Shown piece after piece: positions 27,422-37,978 of a stretch of DNA of 64,000 nt. The stretch comes from Alkalihalobacillus bogoriensis ATCC BAA-922 (GTDB lineage Bacteria > Bacillota > Bacilli > Bacillales > Bacillaceae_F). The translations under genes were made by a program, and so were the position numbers. The stretch covers positions 1-64,000 of the forward strand of contig NZ_KK211277.1 in the NCBI RefSeq assembly GCF_000621445.1, given 5' to 3'. The notes below the pieces were generated by a model. The model was not told the origin of the DNA. It did not search any database and saw only the letters and a program-made list of their open reading frames with translations. Numbering within the stretch: the first letter of the stretch is position 1; every line of letters starts with the position of its first letter.

Positions 27422-29002
27422 ATGATCCAATTGAATAGGCTCTTTACGAACCCGATTCTCCCTGGTAGTTATGCCGATCCATCTATTTGTCGCGTAGGCA
27501 AAGACTTTTATCTAGTGACGTCATCATTTGAGTATTATCCTGGTATTCCGGTTTTTCATAGCAGAGATTTAGTTCATTGGCGACAAATTGGGCATGTCCT
27601 TGACCGCCCCTCCCAATTAAATCTTGATGGCACACCTTGTTCTAAAGGGATTTATGCACCTACGATTCGTTATCATGATGGCCTGTTTTATGTTTCATCA
27701 ACCTTTGTGGAAAGTGCAACAGGAGCAAGAAGAAATTTTTACGTAACAGCCACATCTGCTTTCGGCCCTTGGTCTGATCCGATTTGGCTTCCAGAGGCAC
27801 CAGGCATTGATTCATCTTTGTTTTTTGATGATGATGGGAAATGTTATATCCTCGCCAATCGAAAACCACCATCGGGTCAACTTTACCCAAAACATATGGA
27901 AATTTGGATGCAAGAGCTCGATGTGAACCAAGGTCGGCTTCTCGGACCAAAATATAGTCTTTGGGAAGGAGCACAAAAGTGGATCCATGCTCAAGAAGCC
28001 CCACATCTATACAAACTAAACGGATACTATTATTTGTTTATCGCAGAAGGTGGCACAGGTTTCACTCATTCGGTCACCGTAGCAAGAAGTCAATCGATTA
28101 CAGGACCTTATGAAGGATGCAAGTCAAACCCAATATTGACGCACTGCCACTTAGGCAGAAGCCATCCGATTACAAATATCGGTCATGCCGATATCATTCA
28201 AACTGAAGATGGTGAATGGTGGATGGTTTGTTTAGGTTCACGACCGTATGGTGGGTTCAGTAATTTAGGTCGAGAAACTTTTTTAGTTCCATTCATTTGG
28301 GAAGAAGATTGGCCCGTAGTGAATCCGGGAATCGGAAAAGTTGAATTGAAACTGCCTTGTCCTTCTCTTTCTATTCATCCATGGCCTACCGAACGTGCTT
28401 GTGATCATTTCGACACGGACACGTTAGCTTATTATTGGAATTATTTACGAACACCGAGACAATCTTTCTTATCATTAACTGACCGTCCTGGATTTTTACG
28501 ATTAAAGCTAAAACCAGATAAGATTACTGAAGTAAGCAATCCTAGCTTTATTGGAAGACGGCAACAACATAAAGATTTTGCTGTACGAACGGTGATGGAA
28601 TTTACGCCAAATAACGAATATGAAAAAGCGGGGCTTGTTCTTTTCCAAAATCATGATTTTCAATATCGGGTTGAATACTCGTTAAAGCATATGAACAAAC
28701 TCGTTACCGTTATTGCACGAATAGATGGGGTAGAACAGGTGTTAGCTGAACATATTCTCCCAGACTCCAAAACAAACGATCGACTATTTATAAAAGTGGA
28801 GGCAAGTGGTCAACAATACAGCTTCTACTTTGCGTCAAAAGCCGAACAATGGATCCCACTTTATGAAAAGGCAGATGGTACTATTTTAAGTATGGAAAAA
28901 GTCAAGGGATTTTCTGGTGCTTATATTGGCCTATTTACTAGCAGCAATGGCAAACAGAGTGACAATTACGCTGATTTTGATTACTTTGAGTATTTGCCTT
29001 AG
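27422..29002 (+). CDS. GH43 beta-xylosidase / alpha-L-arabinofuranosidase
   Basis: 526-aa five-bladed beta-propeller enzyme with a C-terminal beta-sandwich (from about residue 330). Catalytic residues by family pattern: general base Asp in GSYADPS (about 19), pKa-modulating Asp in GIDSSLFFDD and acid Glu in HAQEAPHLY. No signal peptide, so it likely cleaves imported xylo- or arabino-oligosaccharides. The ATG at 27422 overlaps its AGAAAGG site; TTG at 27431 with better spacing may be the real start. Next to an AraC regulator and upstream of the sugar transporter region. Confidence 0.92.
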   Translation: MIQLNRLFTNPILPGSYADPSICRVGKDFYLVTSSFEYYPGIPVFHSRDLVHWRQIGHVLDRPSQLNLDGTPCSKGIYAPTIRYHDGLFYVSSTFVESATGARRNFYVTATSAFGPWSDPIWLPEAPGIDSSLFFDDDGKCYILANRKPPSGQLYPKHMEIWMQELDVNQGRLLGPKYSLWEGAQKWIHAQEAPHLYKLNGYYYLFIAEGGTGFTHSVTVARSQSITGPYEGCKSNPILTHCHLGRSHPITNIGHADIIQTEDGEWWMVCLGSRPYGGFSNLGRETFLVPFIWEEDWPVVNPGIGKVELKLPCPSLSIHPWPTERACDHFDTDTLAYYWNYLRTPRQSFLSLTDRPGFLRLKLKPDKITEVSNPSFIGRRQQHKDFAVRTVMEFTPNNEYEKAGLVLFQNHDFQYRVEYSLKHMNKLVTVIARIDGVEQVLAEHILPDSKTNDRLFIKVEASGQQYSFYFASKAEQWIPLYEKADGTILSMEKVKGFSGAYIGLFTSSNGKQSDNYADFDYFEYLP

Positions 29003-29123
29003 AATTGAAGCGGAGTATCAGCTTAAACTGTTCATATGGAGGAAAACTATCGACTTAATAAAAAAACACCTTGTGTATGTTGAAGCAACGTACAATTTTT
29101 TCATGGCCTTACATTAATTTAGC

Positions 29124-29640
29124 TTTTTATTTTCTATTGGACACTTTTCATTGTTTTTGCTCTTGTTTTGTCTAATAGAGCACTTCTATTGGACACTTCT
29201 CTCTCTTTTTCACTGAGTTTTGTCCTTCATCTCTCTTATGAAGGACACTTCTCCCTCTTTTCCACTGAGTTTTGTCCTTCATCTCTCTTATGAAAGACAC
29301 TTCCCACTCTTTTTCCTCGAGTTTTGTCCTTCATCTCTCTTATGAAGGACACTTCTCTCTCTTTTTCACCGAGTTTTGTCCTTCATCTCTCTTATGAAGT
29401 ACACTTCTCTCTCTTTTCCCTCGAGTTTTGTCCTTCATCTCTCTTATGAAGGACACTTCTCTCTCTTTTCCCTCGAGTTTTGTCCTTCATCTCTCTTATG
29501 AAGGACACTTTTCTCTCTTTTCCCTCGAGTTTTGTCCTTCATCTCTCTTATGAAGGACACTTCCCACTCTTTTCCCTCGAGTTTTGTCCTTCATCACTAT
29601 AATATAAACTTCTCGCAAATCTTTCACCCCACCTCACCTC
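29124..29640 (+). repeat. Array of hairpins with an exact 52 bp period
   Basis: GTTTTGTC recurs at 29165, 29217, 29269, 29321, 29373, 29425, 29477, 29529 and 29581, always 52 bp apart. Most units hold a 9–10 bp stem GTCCTTCAT/ATGAAGGAC with a CTCTCTT loop, then a CACTTCTCTCTCTTTTCCCTCGA spacer. The first unit has a different stem (GTCTAATAG / CTATTGGAC). The same period and frame recur at 56064–56176 with other stems. It fills the 713 bp between two convergent transcription units; no gene is visible there. Confidence 0.92.
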
Positions 29641-29715
29641 TATCCCCCCTCCAACAACAATAAAAAAGAGCCCAACCCATTCCGAATTGAACTCCTTCAA
29701 ATCCAACCAACCCTC

Positions 29716-30882
29716 TTATTTCGATTTATTTCGGTTATAAATATCAAACCCAACTGCCCCAAGCAGAACTAATCCTTTTATCGCTTGTTGCCAATCAATA
29801 CTCACACCGATGAGAGACATTCCGTTATTCATAATCCCCATAACAAGGGCTCCAACGACCGCGCCCGGAATCGTTCCGACACCACCAGCCATCGATGCAC
29901 CACCAATAAAAGCTGCTGCGATGGCGTCTAATTCAAACATCGTTCCTGCTCTTGGTGTAGCTGCGTTTAATCGTGCGGCATAAATTAAACCAGCCATCGC
30001 GGATAAAAAGCCCATGTTCACAAACACCCAAAACGACACTCGTTTTGTTTTAACTCCTGATAGTTCTGCTGCTTTTTGATTCCCACCTGTTGCATAAATA
30101 TGACGGCCCATGACTGTTTTGTTCATTACAAACGTAAAGACGACAATAAGAACAAATAAAATCACAAGAATATTAGGAATTCCGCGGTATGAAGCAAGGA
30201 CAAATGTGAAAATATTAATGACAGCTACCATTCCGACTAGTTTGGCAATGAAAAAGCTATTTGGTAAAATCGTAAATCCATGTTTTGTTTGAGCACGTCG
30301 CTCTTTCATTTCACTAAAAATGACGAAAACAGACAGAACAATCCCGATTAACAGCGTCAATACGTGGTAAGAGCTAATGCCGAGAAACGATAAATCAGGA
30401 ATAAATCCAGAACTAATTAAACGGAATTCAGGGGGATATGGCGATTTCGATTGTCCTCCTAACACAACCATTGTTAGCCCACGAAATAAAAGCATTCCCG
30501 CTAACGTCACAATAAAGGAGGGCATCTTACAATACGCGATAAAAAATCCATTCCATGCGCCAATAATCGCTCCTAATAACAAACATAAAATAACGGATAT
30601 CCATGTTGGCCATTGCATATCAATCATTAAAATCGCTGCAATCGCACCAATGAATGCACAAACAGACCCGACCGATAAATCAATATGACCGGCAATAATA
30701 ACCATAACCATTCCAATCGCTAATACTAAAATATAACTGTTTTGCAAAATAATATTCGTTACATTTAACGGCCTTAGCAAAATACCGTCTGATAAAATAC
30801 TAAAAAGAAGGACGATAAACATCAGTGCTACAATCATTCCATACGAACGCATATTAGTTTTTAATAGTTCAGTTAGTTTCAT
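29716..30882 (-). CDS. mmsB: Monosaccharide ABC transporter permease (MmsB/GguB/AraH type)
   Basis: 388-aa membrane protein with about ten helices. The BPD_transp_2 motif [20 protein letters not shown] and the EAA-like loop [16 protein letters not shown] are present, as is the ending [17 protein letters not shown]. Works with the ATPase whose gene overlaps it by 14 nt and with the lipoprotein at 32499–33563. The set matches the AraEGH/ChvE–GguAB class importing arabinose, xylose, galactose or glucose. The GH51/GH43 context favours L-arabinose. Confidence 0.92.
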   Translation of the reverse strand: MKLTELLKTNMRSYGMIVALMFIVLLFSILSDGILLRPLNVTNIILQNSYILVLAIGMVMVIIAGHIDLSVGSVCAFIGAIAAILMIDMQWPTWISVILCLLLGAIIGAWNGFFIAYCKMPSFIVTLAGMLLFRGLTMVVLGGQSKSPYPPEFRLISSGFIPDLSFLGISSYHVLTLLIGIVLSVFVIFSEMKERRAQTKHGFTILPNSFFIAKLVGMVAVINIFTFVLASYRGIPNILVILFVLIVVFTFVMNKTVMGRHIYATGGNQKAAELSGVKTKRVSFWVFVNMGFLSAMAGLIYAARLNAATPRAGTMFELDAIAAAFIGGASMAGGVGTIPGAVVGALVMGIMNNGMSLIGVSIDWQQAIKGLVLLGAVGFDIYNRNKSK

Positions 30883-32416
30883 GGCGATTTCCTCCTGTTC
30901 GCGTCATATATTTCATTAATAATTCTTGATTTGCTTCTTCTCTTGAAACTTCACCAGTGATTCGCCCTTCACATAACGCGTAAATTCGATCACATAACCC
31001 TAGTAATTCTGGAAGCTCTGAGGAAATCACAAGAACCGCTTTTCCTTCTGCAGCCAAAGCTTGGATGACATTGTAAATTTCATATTTCGCCCCAACATCA
31101 ATTCCTCTTGTCGGTTCATCTAAAATTAATAGATTCGGGCGAGACATAATCCATTTACTTAACACAACCTTTTGTTGATTTCCACCACTTAAGTTCCCTG
31201 TTTTCTGAAGAATGCTAGGTGTTCGAATATTCATTTTCCGACGAAATTCCTCGGCTTTGTTTGCTTCTTCATGTTTGTTAATGATGCCATGCTTCGCTAT
31301 TTTGTCTAAGCTTGTTAATGAAATGTTTCGTTTTATATCATCAATTAAAATTAAGCCATATGTTTTTCTGTCTTCTGTTACATAAGCTAACCCTTCATCA
31401 ATTGCATCACGAATTGAATTCAACTTTATTTCTTTCCCATTCATAAACAACTGACCGTTGATGTTTTTCCCGTAAGATTTCCCAAAAATACTCATCGCTA
31501 ACTCTGTTCTTCCAGCACCCATTAATCCGGCGATTCCTACAATTTCCCCTTTTTTCAAGTAAAGATTTACATCTTGTAATAGTTTTCTATCCGCATGTAA
31601 AGGGTCATCGACATTCCAATTTTTCACTTCAAAAATCGTTTCACCGATCTTTGGATCCCTTGGTGGGAAACGGTTCTCTAAATCTCTACCGACCATGCCT
31701 TTAATAATTCGGTCTTCTGTCACTTCACCGTTTGTTAACGACAAACTTTCAATTGATTTACCATCTCGTAAAATAGTGAGATTATCCGCAACGAAAGCCA
31801 CTTCATTTAATTTATGAGAAATAATAATCGACGTCATTCCTTGTTTTTTAAACTCTAATAATAACTTTAATAAGTTTTCACTATCCTCTTCATTTAACGC
31901 CGCAGTCGGTTCATCAAGAATTAATAGTTTCACTTTTTTTGAGAGGGCCTTTGCAATTTCAACTAACTGTTGCTTACCAACACCAATATCCATCGCTAAT
32001 GTACGTGGTTCCACCGTTAACCCGACTTTTTCTAGTAGTTTTGTTGATTCTGTGATTGTACGGTTCCAATTGATAATGCCTTTTACCGCTCGTTCATTAC
32101 CAAGAAAAATGTTTTCGGCAATTGATAGTTCAGGAATTAACGCTAACTCTTGATGGATAATAACAATCCCCTTTTTCTCACTATCGTTAATATCTTTAAA
32201 CTCGCATACGTTTCCTTCAAAAAGAATATCCCCCTCATAGGATCCATAAGGATAAACACCACTTAGGACTTTCATCAAGGTTGATTTTCCAGCGCCATTT
32301 TCGCCTACTAAAGCATGAATCTCCCCTTGATGCACTTTAAAATTGACATGGTCAAGTGCTTTTACACCTGGAAATTCTTTCGTTATATTTTTCATTTCTA
32401 ATAAAATCGAATCCAT
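30869..32416 (-). CDS. mmsA: Monosaccharide ABC transporter ATPase with two nucleotide domains (MmsA/GguA/AraG type)
   Basis: 515 aa, two fused ABC domains. First: Walker [10 protein letters not shown], signature [17 protein letters not shown], Walker [12 protein letters not shown]. Second: the degenerate Walker [10 protein letters not shown], typical of this class, with an intact signature [14 protein letters not shown] and Walker [13 protein letters not shown]. Energises import of monosaccharides. Separated from the upstream binding-protein gene by 82 bp that contains a hairpin. Confidence 0.93.
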   Translation of the reverse strand: MDSILLEMKNITKEFPGVKALDHVNFKVHQGEIHALVGENGAGKSTLMKVLSGVYPYGSYEGDILFEGNVCEFKDINDSEKKGIVIIHQELALIPELSIAENIFLGNERAVKGIINWNRTITESTKLLEKVGLTVEPRTLAMDIGVGKQQLVEIAKALSKKVKLLILDEPTAALNEEDSENLLKLLLEFKKQGMTSIIISHKLNEVAFVADNLTILRDGKSIESLSLTNGEVTEDRIIKGMVGRDLENRFPPRDPKIGETIFEVKNWNVDDPLHADRKLLQDVNLYLKKGEIVGIAGLMGAGRTELAMSIFGKSYGKNINGQLFMNGKEIKLNSIRDAIDEGLAYVTEDRKTYGLILIDDIKRNISLTSLDKIAKHGIINKHEEANKAEEFRRKMNIRTPSILQKTGNLSGGNQQKVVLSKWIMSRPNLLILDEPTRGIDVGAKYEIYNVIQALAAEGKAVLVISSELPELLGLCDRIYALCEGRITGEVSREEANQELLMKYMTRTGGNRHETN

Positions 32417-32447
32417 CTAAACTCACCTACTCCCTAAGATGTAAAGA

Positions 32448-32476
32448 ACGATTTAGTGATACTACCACTAAATCGT
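32448..32476 (-). terminator. Intercistronic hairpin between binding protein and ATPase genes
   Basis: ACGATTTAGTG pairs with CACTAAATCGT (11 bp, 7 nt loop). On the minus strand only a short T-run follows. Such hairpins commonly stabilise the upstream mRNA or partly terminate, giving more binding protein than membrane complex. Confidence 0.6.
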
Positions 32477-32498
32477 CTTTTACTTTTTTTCATCTCTA

Positions 32499-33563
32499 CT
32501 ATTCTTCGAAATCGCTTTCATCATAATAGCCACTACCGACTAGTACTTCTTTGTAGTTTGTAATATCAACAGAAGTAGGAGCCAATAAATAAGATGGGAC
32601 AACTTTTACACCGTTATCATATGTTTCAGTATCATTGACTTCAGCTTCCTCACCTTTTAGAATCGAATCAACCATATCTACCGCTTTAGCTGCTAACTCT
32701 CTCGTATCTTTAAAAATCGTTTGAGTTTGCTCACCAGCAATAATGGAGACAATCGATGGACGTTCCGCATCTTGACCTGTCACTACCGGCATCGGTAAAT
32801 CAGCTGAGCCATATCCAACACCTTTTAATGATGAAATAATCCCAATACTAATTCCGTCATACGGGGACAAAACGGCGTCTAATGTTTTATCTGTGTAAAA
32901 TCCACTTAGTAAATTATCCATTCTTTCCTGTGCTGCTGAACCGTCCCATCTTAGTGTTGCAATTTGTTGGAAATCGGTTTGCCCACTTTGAACAACGAGC
33001 TGACCGTTATCGATATACGGTTGTAAAACAGACATCGAACCATCAAAAAAGAAATAAGCATTATTATCATCTGGAGAACCAGCGAACAACTCAATATTAA
33101 AAGGTCCATTTCCTTCTGCTAAACCTAATGACTTTTCAATATATTCCCCTTTTAAAACACCGACTTGGAAGTTATCAAATGTGGCATAATAACTCACATG
33201 TTCAGACCCTCGAATTAAGCGGTCGTAAGCGATTACAGGAATGTCCATAGAAGCTGCTAAGTCAAGCACTTCCGTTAATGCTTCTCCATCAATCGCTGCA
33301 ATAACAAGCGCGTCGACACCTCTCGTAATCATGTTTTCGATTTGGTCAATTTGGTTTTCAATGACATCTTCGGCATATTGAAGATTTGTTTCATATCCAA
33401 GCTCTTCAAACTGTTCAACCATGTTATTCCCATCCGCTATCCATCTTTCAGAAGATTGTGTCGGCATTGAAATTCCGATAGTACCCGATTCACTAGAATC
33501 TCCGCACGCAGCAAGAACAAATGCCAAAGCCATCGTGACCAAAAGAATAAATGCTTTTTTCAA
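32499..33563 (-). CDS. Monosaccharide-binding lipoprotein (ChvE/AraE-type)
   Basis: 354 aa, type I periplasmic-binding fold. Lipobox LAAC with Cys20. It starts [19 protein letters not shown] and contains [37 protein letters not shown] and [18 protein letters not shown], features of the ChvE/xylose–arabinose–glucose binding subgroup. Start is TTG 33563 with AGGGGG upstream. A cre-like site lies 48 nt further upstream. First gene of the transport operon. Confidence 0.92.
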   Translation of the reverse strand: MKKAFILLVTMALAFVLAACGDSSESGTIGISMPTQSSERWIADGNNMVEQFEELGYETNLQYAEDVIENQIDQIENMITRGVDALVIAAIDGEALTEVLDLAASMDIPVIAYDRLIRGSEHVSYYATFDNFQVGVLKGEYIEKSLGLAEGNGPFNIELFAGSPDDNNAYFFFDGSMSVLQPYIDNGQLVVQSGQTDFQQIATLRWDGSAAQERMDNLLSGFYTDKTLDAVLSPYDGISIGIISSLKGVGYGSADLPMPVVTGQDAERPSIVSIIAGEQTQTIFKDTRELAAKAVDMVDSILKGEEAEVNDTETYDNGVKVVPSYLLAPTSVDITNYKEVLVGSGYYDESDFEE

Positions 33564-33610
33564 TAGAAAAACCCCCTATTATTTATTTGTGATTACGCTT
33601 TAATTGTATT

Positions 33611-33624
33611 TGAAAGCGCTTTAA
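33611..33624. promoter_or_regulatory. cre-like site upstream of the sugar transporter operon
   Basis: TGAAAGCGCTTTAA fits TGWAANCGNTNWCA with one mismatch and is a perfect palindrome at its core. It lies 48 nt before the start of the binding-protein gene, supporting CcpA-type repression of the pentose importer. Confidence 0.6.
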
Positions 33625-33768
33625 TATTCTTTGCAATTTTTTAATGTTTTTTATAAAATTTGAACTTTCTTTCCTAACTCATCATTAAATCGAATAAAAA
33701 ATAGAGTACCAGCCACTCGACTCCTGCGGGAAAGAAGGGAACGGACACCATTAGCAATTAATCAAAAA

Positions 33769-33791
33769 AACTACACCATATTGGTGTAGTT
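33769..33791 (-). terminator. Terminator of the sensory operon
   Basis: AACTACACCA pairs with TGGTGTAGTT (10 bp, 3 nt loop), overlapping the upstream edge of the regulator's last codons by a few nt. On the minus strand TTTTTTTGATTAATT follows. Confidence 0.85.
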
Positions 33792-33796
33792 GAACA

Positions 33797-35005
33797 TTAT
33801 ACTTTTTTAAATGCACTTCCCTGCCGATATTGCTTTGGTGAAACTCCCATCACTTTTTTAAATGCAGTGCTAAAATAGTGCTGAGTCTCATAGCCAACTT
33901 GTTCTGATACTTCATGAATCGGCATATTTGTTGTGTTTAATAGTTCTATTGCTTTTTTAATTCTTAATTTCGTAAGCAATCGGATAAACGAAATCCCTAA
34001 CTCTTGTTTAATCATTCGACTTAAATAAACTGAGGATACACGTAGAGAATCGGCAACAGACTCTAAACTAAGATTTGAATCAGAATAATGTTCACTTATA
34101 TATTGTTTTGCACGTCTAACAATATAGGAAACTTCCATGTTGGAACAAACGAACTGTTTACAGCGATTATAGGCTGTTATCATATGAATGTCTTCATTCA
34201 GCATTTCAAAATGTTGGTTCGTTACGATTTTTACATCCATTTGGATTTGTTTTTCTATATTCAGAAGTTTTTGTTCTTCTACTTCTTCCCATAATATTGT
34301 GACAACCATATCCCTTTCTTGTCGGAATATAACATGTGTATAGGTGAGAAGTTGCTCACGAATGATGTTTTCTACTTTACATAAAATTTCATCTCGTTCC
34401 TTTTCCGTTACTAGTGAAGCATTTTTTTCCATATCTGCCCAGCGAATCATCCCTAATTGTTTTGGAAGTTCATTCGGCAAGTGTAAAAATTCAAGCTGAG
34501 CACCGATATTCTCTTGAGTTATCCTTCCTTCGATCCAATCCATGAAAAAATGTTCTCTGAATAGTGGGATGTTTTTTTCAATATGTTTGGACGCCAAATC
34601 CATTTGTTTTCTTTGTTTTTGTTCCTTTTCTAGCTGAAGCGATACCTTTTCTAATACTGCTGTTAATTGAAGGGGATCAACGGGTTTCATAATATAATCG
34701 GTAACATTTAAACGAACAGCTTCTTGTGCATAGCGAAATTCATCATGGCCAGTAATGATAATAATTTTACAGTTTGGTAATTGTTTTCGAATCGCTTTAA
34801 TTAAAGTTAGTCCATTCATAATCGGCATATTTAAATCAGCTAGTAAAATATCAATATCATGTTGTACCGCGAGTTCAAGAGCTTCCTCTCCATCTTCTGC
34901 CTCGTCTACGACTTTTAAATTGATAGATTCCCAACTAACAACTTCTCTTATTCCTTCTCGAATAATGATTTCATCATCGGCAATTAACACTTTCCACTGC
35001 TCCAC
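33797..35005 (-). CDS. YesN/AraT-type response regulator
   Basis: 402 aa. The N-terminal receiver has the acidic pocket (IADDE) and phospho-acceptor Asp in DILLADLNMPIMNG (about residue 55). A ~150-residue middle region is poorly conserved. The C-terminal AraC-type double helix-turn-helix (ESVADSLRVSSVYLSRMIKQEL; HYFSTAFKKVMGVSPKQYR) binds DNA. Starts at GTG 35005 with GAGGTGATT upstream, 11 nt after the kinase gene. Likely activates the divergent-in-function transporter operon next door, as AraT does for araEGH in Geobacillus. Confidence 0.92.
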   Translation of the reverse strand: MEQWKVLIADDEIIIREGIREVVSWESINLKVVDEAEDGEEALELAVQHDIDILLADLNMPIMNGLTLIKAIRKQLPNCKIIIITGHDEFRYAQEAVRLNVTDYIMKPVDPLQLTAVLEKVSLQLEKEQKQRKQMDLASKHIEKNIPLFREHFFMDWIEGRITQENIGAQLEFLHLPNELPKQLGMIRWADMEKNASLVTEKERDEILCKVENIIREQLLTYTHVIFRQERDMVVTILWEEVEEQKLLNIEKQIQMDVKIVTNQHFEMLNEDIHMITAYNRCKQFVCSNMEVSYIVRRAKQYISEHYSDSNLSLESVADSLRVSSVYLSRMIKQELGISFIRLLTKLRIKKAIELLNTTNMPIHEVSEQVGYETQHYFSTAFKKVMGVSPKQYRQGSAFKKV

Positions 35006-35016
35006 TTTAAATCACC

Positions 35017-36828
35017 TCACCATCTTTTTTCATCTTCTAATAATAAAGGATGAATAATAATCACTGTTGTTCCTTTATTCTCTTTACTTTCAATACTCAC
35101 ACCGTACTCCTCGCCAAAGGTTAGCTTTAACCTTGCATGAACATTTGCAAGTCCGTATCCCGTTGTTTCTTCAACATCTCCTTTTAATGGAGGAGTTGTT
35201 ACAAAAGAAGCTAGACTATATCGTAACTGTTGGAGTTTTTCATGATTCATTCCTTTTCCGTTATCACGAATCGTAATGAAGAGATTCTCTTCCTTCTCCA
35301 TCAATTCAATTGTTATTAACCCTTCGGAACGTCTTTCTTTAATGCCATGGTAAATCGCGTTTTCAACAATCGGTTGTAACACCATTTTTAAAATAGTAAC
35401 CTGTTCGAGTTTTGGTGAAACTGTAATTGTGTAGTTTAGTTTCTTTTGATATCGCACCGATTGAATTTTCAAGTAACTCTTGATATGTTCAACTTCCTCC
35501 CTTACTGGGATGATAGTCTTGCCTTTACTTAATCCTATTTTGAATAGTTTTGATAAAGAACCTACCATTTCAGCTACGTCCGGTGCATTTTTTTTCCTTG
35601 CCATCCACTGAATCGTATCGAGTGTGTTATAGAGAAAATGCGGTTTTATATTTGCTTGTAAACTACGAAACTCTGCTTCTCGTTTTTTCCGTTCTTGCTG
35701 CTCGGTTAGTTTAATTAGTTTATCGATTTGATGAAGCATGCTATTGAAGCTTCTCCCAAGCTTACCTACTTCATCTTTTCTAACTCCTTTATATCGAATC
35801 GATAAATCACCAGATTCTGCTTTTTCCATTGCCATCATTAATTCATGTATTGGTTTAGAAATTGAATGTGATAAAAAATAAGAGGCCGTAATTCCAAATA
35901 AACATACAAAAAATAAAAAACTGACGACAAAAAACTGAATTTGTTGAACTTCTGGTATCGTATCATTTGAGGGAAAGACCCCAACCATTGTCCAGTTCGT
36001 AAATGTCGATGTGCGATAAATAAATTGCAAAGATTCTCCATTTACTTTCTTTGAAAACGTCCCATTATTGAACTGTATTTCTTCTATTATTGATATATTT
36101 TGAAGAATGGAGTGAGTGGGAGAATAGATTTTTTCTCCATTAGCATCAAGTACCATTAAATATCCAGTTTTGCCCAAACGAACATCTTTTATTGTTTCCG
36201 CAATAACGCGAAGCTTTAAGTCAATTAAAATAACACCTTTGACTTCCTGTGAAATTGGATCGATAATCGCACGAACAACAGAAACAATTTCATCTTCCCT
36301 ATAATTTACATGCGACGCAATCTTTCTTCCTTTCGTTCGCCCTAAAACTTTGGCAATGCCTTGATTTTCGACCGCTTCACGGTACCATGATTCAGATTTA
36401 AGGGAAAACGTCGTTCTAGAATACAATTCATTACTAACATATTGCCCCTCCTCATTTACGATTAAAATTCCCGCAATTTCCGGGTGAAGAGTCGTAAAGC
36501 TTTGTAAAAACTTTGTAAGCTCATACTTTTCATCAGCATTCATCGTTTCTAATTGAACGTCCCCTGAAAAAAATTCATCCACCGTTGGATTAAATGAAAT
36601 AAAATAAGTCATATTTTGTACATTTTCAATATGAGATTCAACCGAATCATTTACCTTTTCAATAAGTTGCACCGTATTATCATGTACTTGCTTTTCAATG
36701 ATTCTATCCACTGTCCACCCTACTAAAATAGCGAGCAAAATGGCAGGGACAATCCCAATTAGTAAAAAGGTCATAATTAGTTTGTTTTTAATCGATAAGT
36801 TACTAAATTTAATCTCTTTTACATTCAT
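35017..36828 (-). CDS. YesM/AraS-type sensor histidine kinase
   Basis: 603-aa membrane kinase. Two helices (about 17–38 and 287–310) bracket a Cache-type extracellular sensor; then HAMP, the His_kinase motif ANIKPHFLYNTLDTI (His at about 397) and the ATPase boxes VENAIYHGIKE and DNGKGM, TGYGLANVHARL. Pairs with the YesN-type regulator 11 nt downstream and with the binding-protein-like gene 11 nt upstream. The trio matches the AraPST architecture described for Geobacillus stearothermophilus arabinan use. Confidence 0.93.
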   Translation of the reverse strand: MNVKEIKFSNLSIKNKLIMTFLLIGIVPAILLAILVGWTVDRIIEKQVHDNTVQLIEKVNDSVESHIENVQNMTYFISFNPTVDEFFSGDVQLETMNADEKYELTKFLQSFTTLHPEIAGILIVNEEGQYVSNELYSRTTFSLKSESWYREAVENQGIAKVLGRTKGRKIASHVNYREDEIVSVVRAIIDPISQEVKGVILIDLKLRVIAETIKDVRLGKTGYLMVLDANGEKIYSPTHSILQNISIIEEIQFNNGTFSKKVNGESLQFIYRTSTFTNWTMVGVFPSNDTIPEVQQIQFFVVSFLFFVCLFGITASYFLSHSISKPIHELMMAMEKAESGDLSIRYKGVRKDEVGKLGRSFNSMLHQIDKLIKLTEQQERKKREAEFRSLQANIKPHFLYNTLDTIQWMARKKNAPDVAEMVGSLSKLFKIGLSKGKTIIPVREEVEHIKSYLKIQSVRYQKKLNYTITVSPKLEQVTILKMVLQPIVENAIYHGIKERRSEGLITIELMEKEENLFITIRDNGKGMNHEKLQQLRYSLASFVTTPPLKGDVEETTGYGLANVHARLKLTFGEEYGVSIESKENKGTTVIIIHPLLLEDEKRW

Positions 36829-36839
36829 TACGGCACCAC

Positions 36840-37847
36840 CTAGTGTGCAAAATAACTCTCCACATTTTCTTTTGTTACAATGGTAATACCTGTATCAAGA
36901 TATAATGGTAGGGGGGCAAGTTCTCTCGATTTTAAAACTTGAGGTTCTGTCAGTTCATGATGAAGGTGAAATAAAAATTGAAGTGACCAATATCCCATAT
37001 TCCAAGTTCCTTGAGCTAATGTTGCCGATATCACTCCATCCTCTACCATATCAAGAGTCCCTTTATCCGTATCAAAACTAATAATTTGAATGTCTCCTAT
37101 TTTTTGCTCGACTTTTATTGCTTCACCAACACCGACACCACCGTTTGCTTCTGTCGCAAACACTCCCTTTAATTGTGGATACTCTTTTATTAATTCTAAT
37201 GTCATTTGCCTTGACACAAGCCTGTCCCCTTTTCCATCGCGAATCGAAACAACATGGATACTTGGGTATTCTGCTCCTAGCGTTTCGATAAATCCATTTG
37301 TTCTTTCTTGGTGGTTTAGTTGGTTCTCATTCGTAATGATGGCAACCTCGCCACTTCCATCCAATAACCCTGCCAATTCATGTGCCGCTGTGGCACCCGC
37401 ATTATAATTATTTGTTCCTAAAAAAGAATAGGCTTTACTCTCAGGTGCTCCTGAATCAAACAAAACAACAGGGATTCCAGCTTGAATGGCCTTATTAATC
37501 GTATCTGTTAGTTCATAAGGATCAATGGCGGACAGTGCAATACCTGCTGGTTTTTTCGCGATGACTTGTTCTAATACGGTGATTTGTTCTTCAATATCGT
37601 ACTGTGCCGCTCCCCGATATTCGACACTTACATTTAGGGCTTTTGCTGCATCTTCAAAGCCTTTTAAACTACTTTTCCAATAATCCATGCCTGACTGAAA
37701 AGTAACCATTACATAAGTTTCATCCATTTCTCCTCGTAACCCTTGTGCTTCCCATGAGGCTGTAGTCGTTTCCCTAACATGGTCAACATACACATAAACT
37801 AAATACGCCCCTAATAAAATCGCATAAACGATAAAGAGCTTTTTCAT
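36840..37847 (-). CDS. Membrane-anchored sugar-binding co-sensor (AraP-like)
   Basis: 335 aa with an uncleaved N-terminal anchor (residues 3–22, FIVYAILLGAYLVYVYV, no lipobox Cys) and a LacI/ribose-binding type fold (VMVTFQSGMDYWKSSLKG, ALSAIDPYELTDTI, VVLFDSGAPES, GVFATEANGGVGVGEAI, IISFDTDKGTLDM). Unlike the transporter's lipoprotein it is encoded with the kinase and regulator, so it probably presents a sugar to the kinase rather than to a transporter. First gene of the three-gene sensory operon. Confidence 0.88.
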   Translation of the reverse strand: MKKLFIVYAILLGAYLVYVYVDHVRETTTASWEAQGLRGEMDETYVMVTFQSGMDYWKSSLKGFEDAAKALNVSVEYRGAAQYDIEEQITVLEQVIAKKPAGIALSAIDPYELTDTINKAIQAGIPVVLFDSGAPESKAYSFLGTNNYNAGATAAHELAGLLDGSGEVAIITNENQLNHQERTNGFIETLGAEYPSIHVVSIRDGKGDRLVSRQMTLELIKEYPQLKGVFATEANGGVGVGEAIKVEQKIGDIQIISFDTDKGTLDMVEDGVISATLAQGTWNMGYWSLQFLFHLHHELTEPQVLKSRELAPLPLYLDTGITIVTKENVESYFAH

Positions 37848-37978
37848 TTATGTAACCCCTTTCAAGATATAATTAAATAAATACCTTTGAAGAACGTTGT
37901 CAGAAAAGTCAAACAGAACTGTTCTTACTTATCATACCATTTTCACTCCATTAATCTGTTATTAATTTCAAATCATTT

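Noticed and set aside
29124-29640. Regular 52 bp repeat considered as a CRISPR array
   Set aside because: The whole unit is repeated, with no variable spacers and no cas genes; each unit is a hairpin plus a conserved spacer.
33700-33762. CTCGACTCCTGCGGGAAAG stretch
   Set aside because: Resembles a fragment of a common Bacillus intergenic repeat, but too short and single-copy in the window to list as an element.
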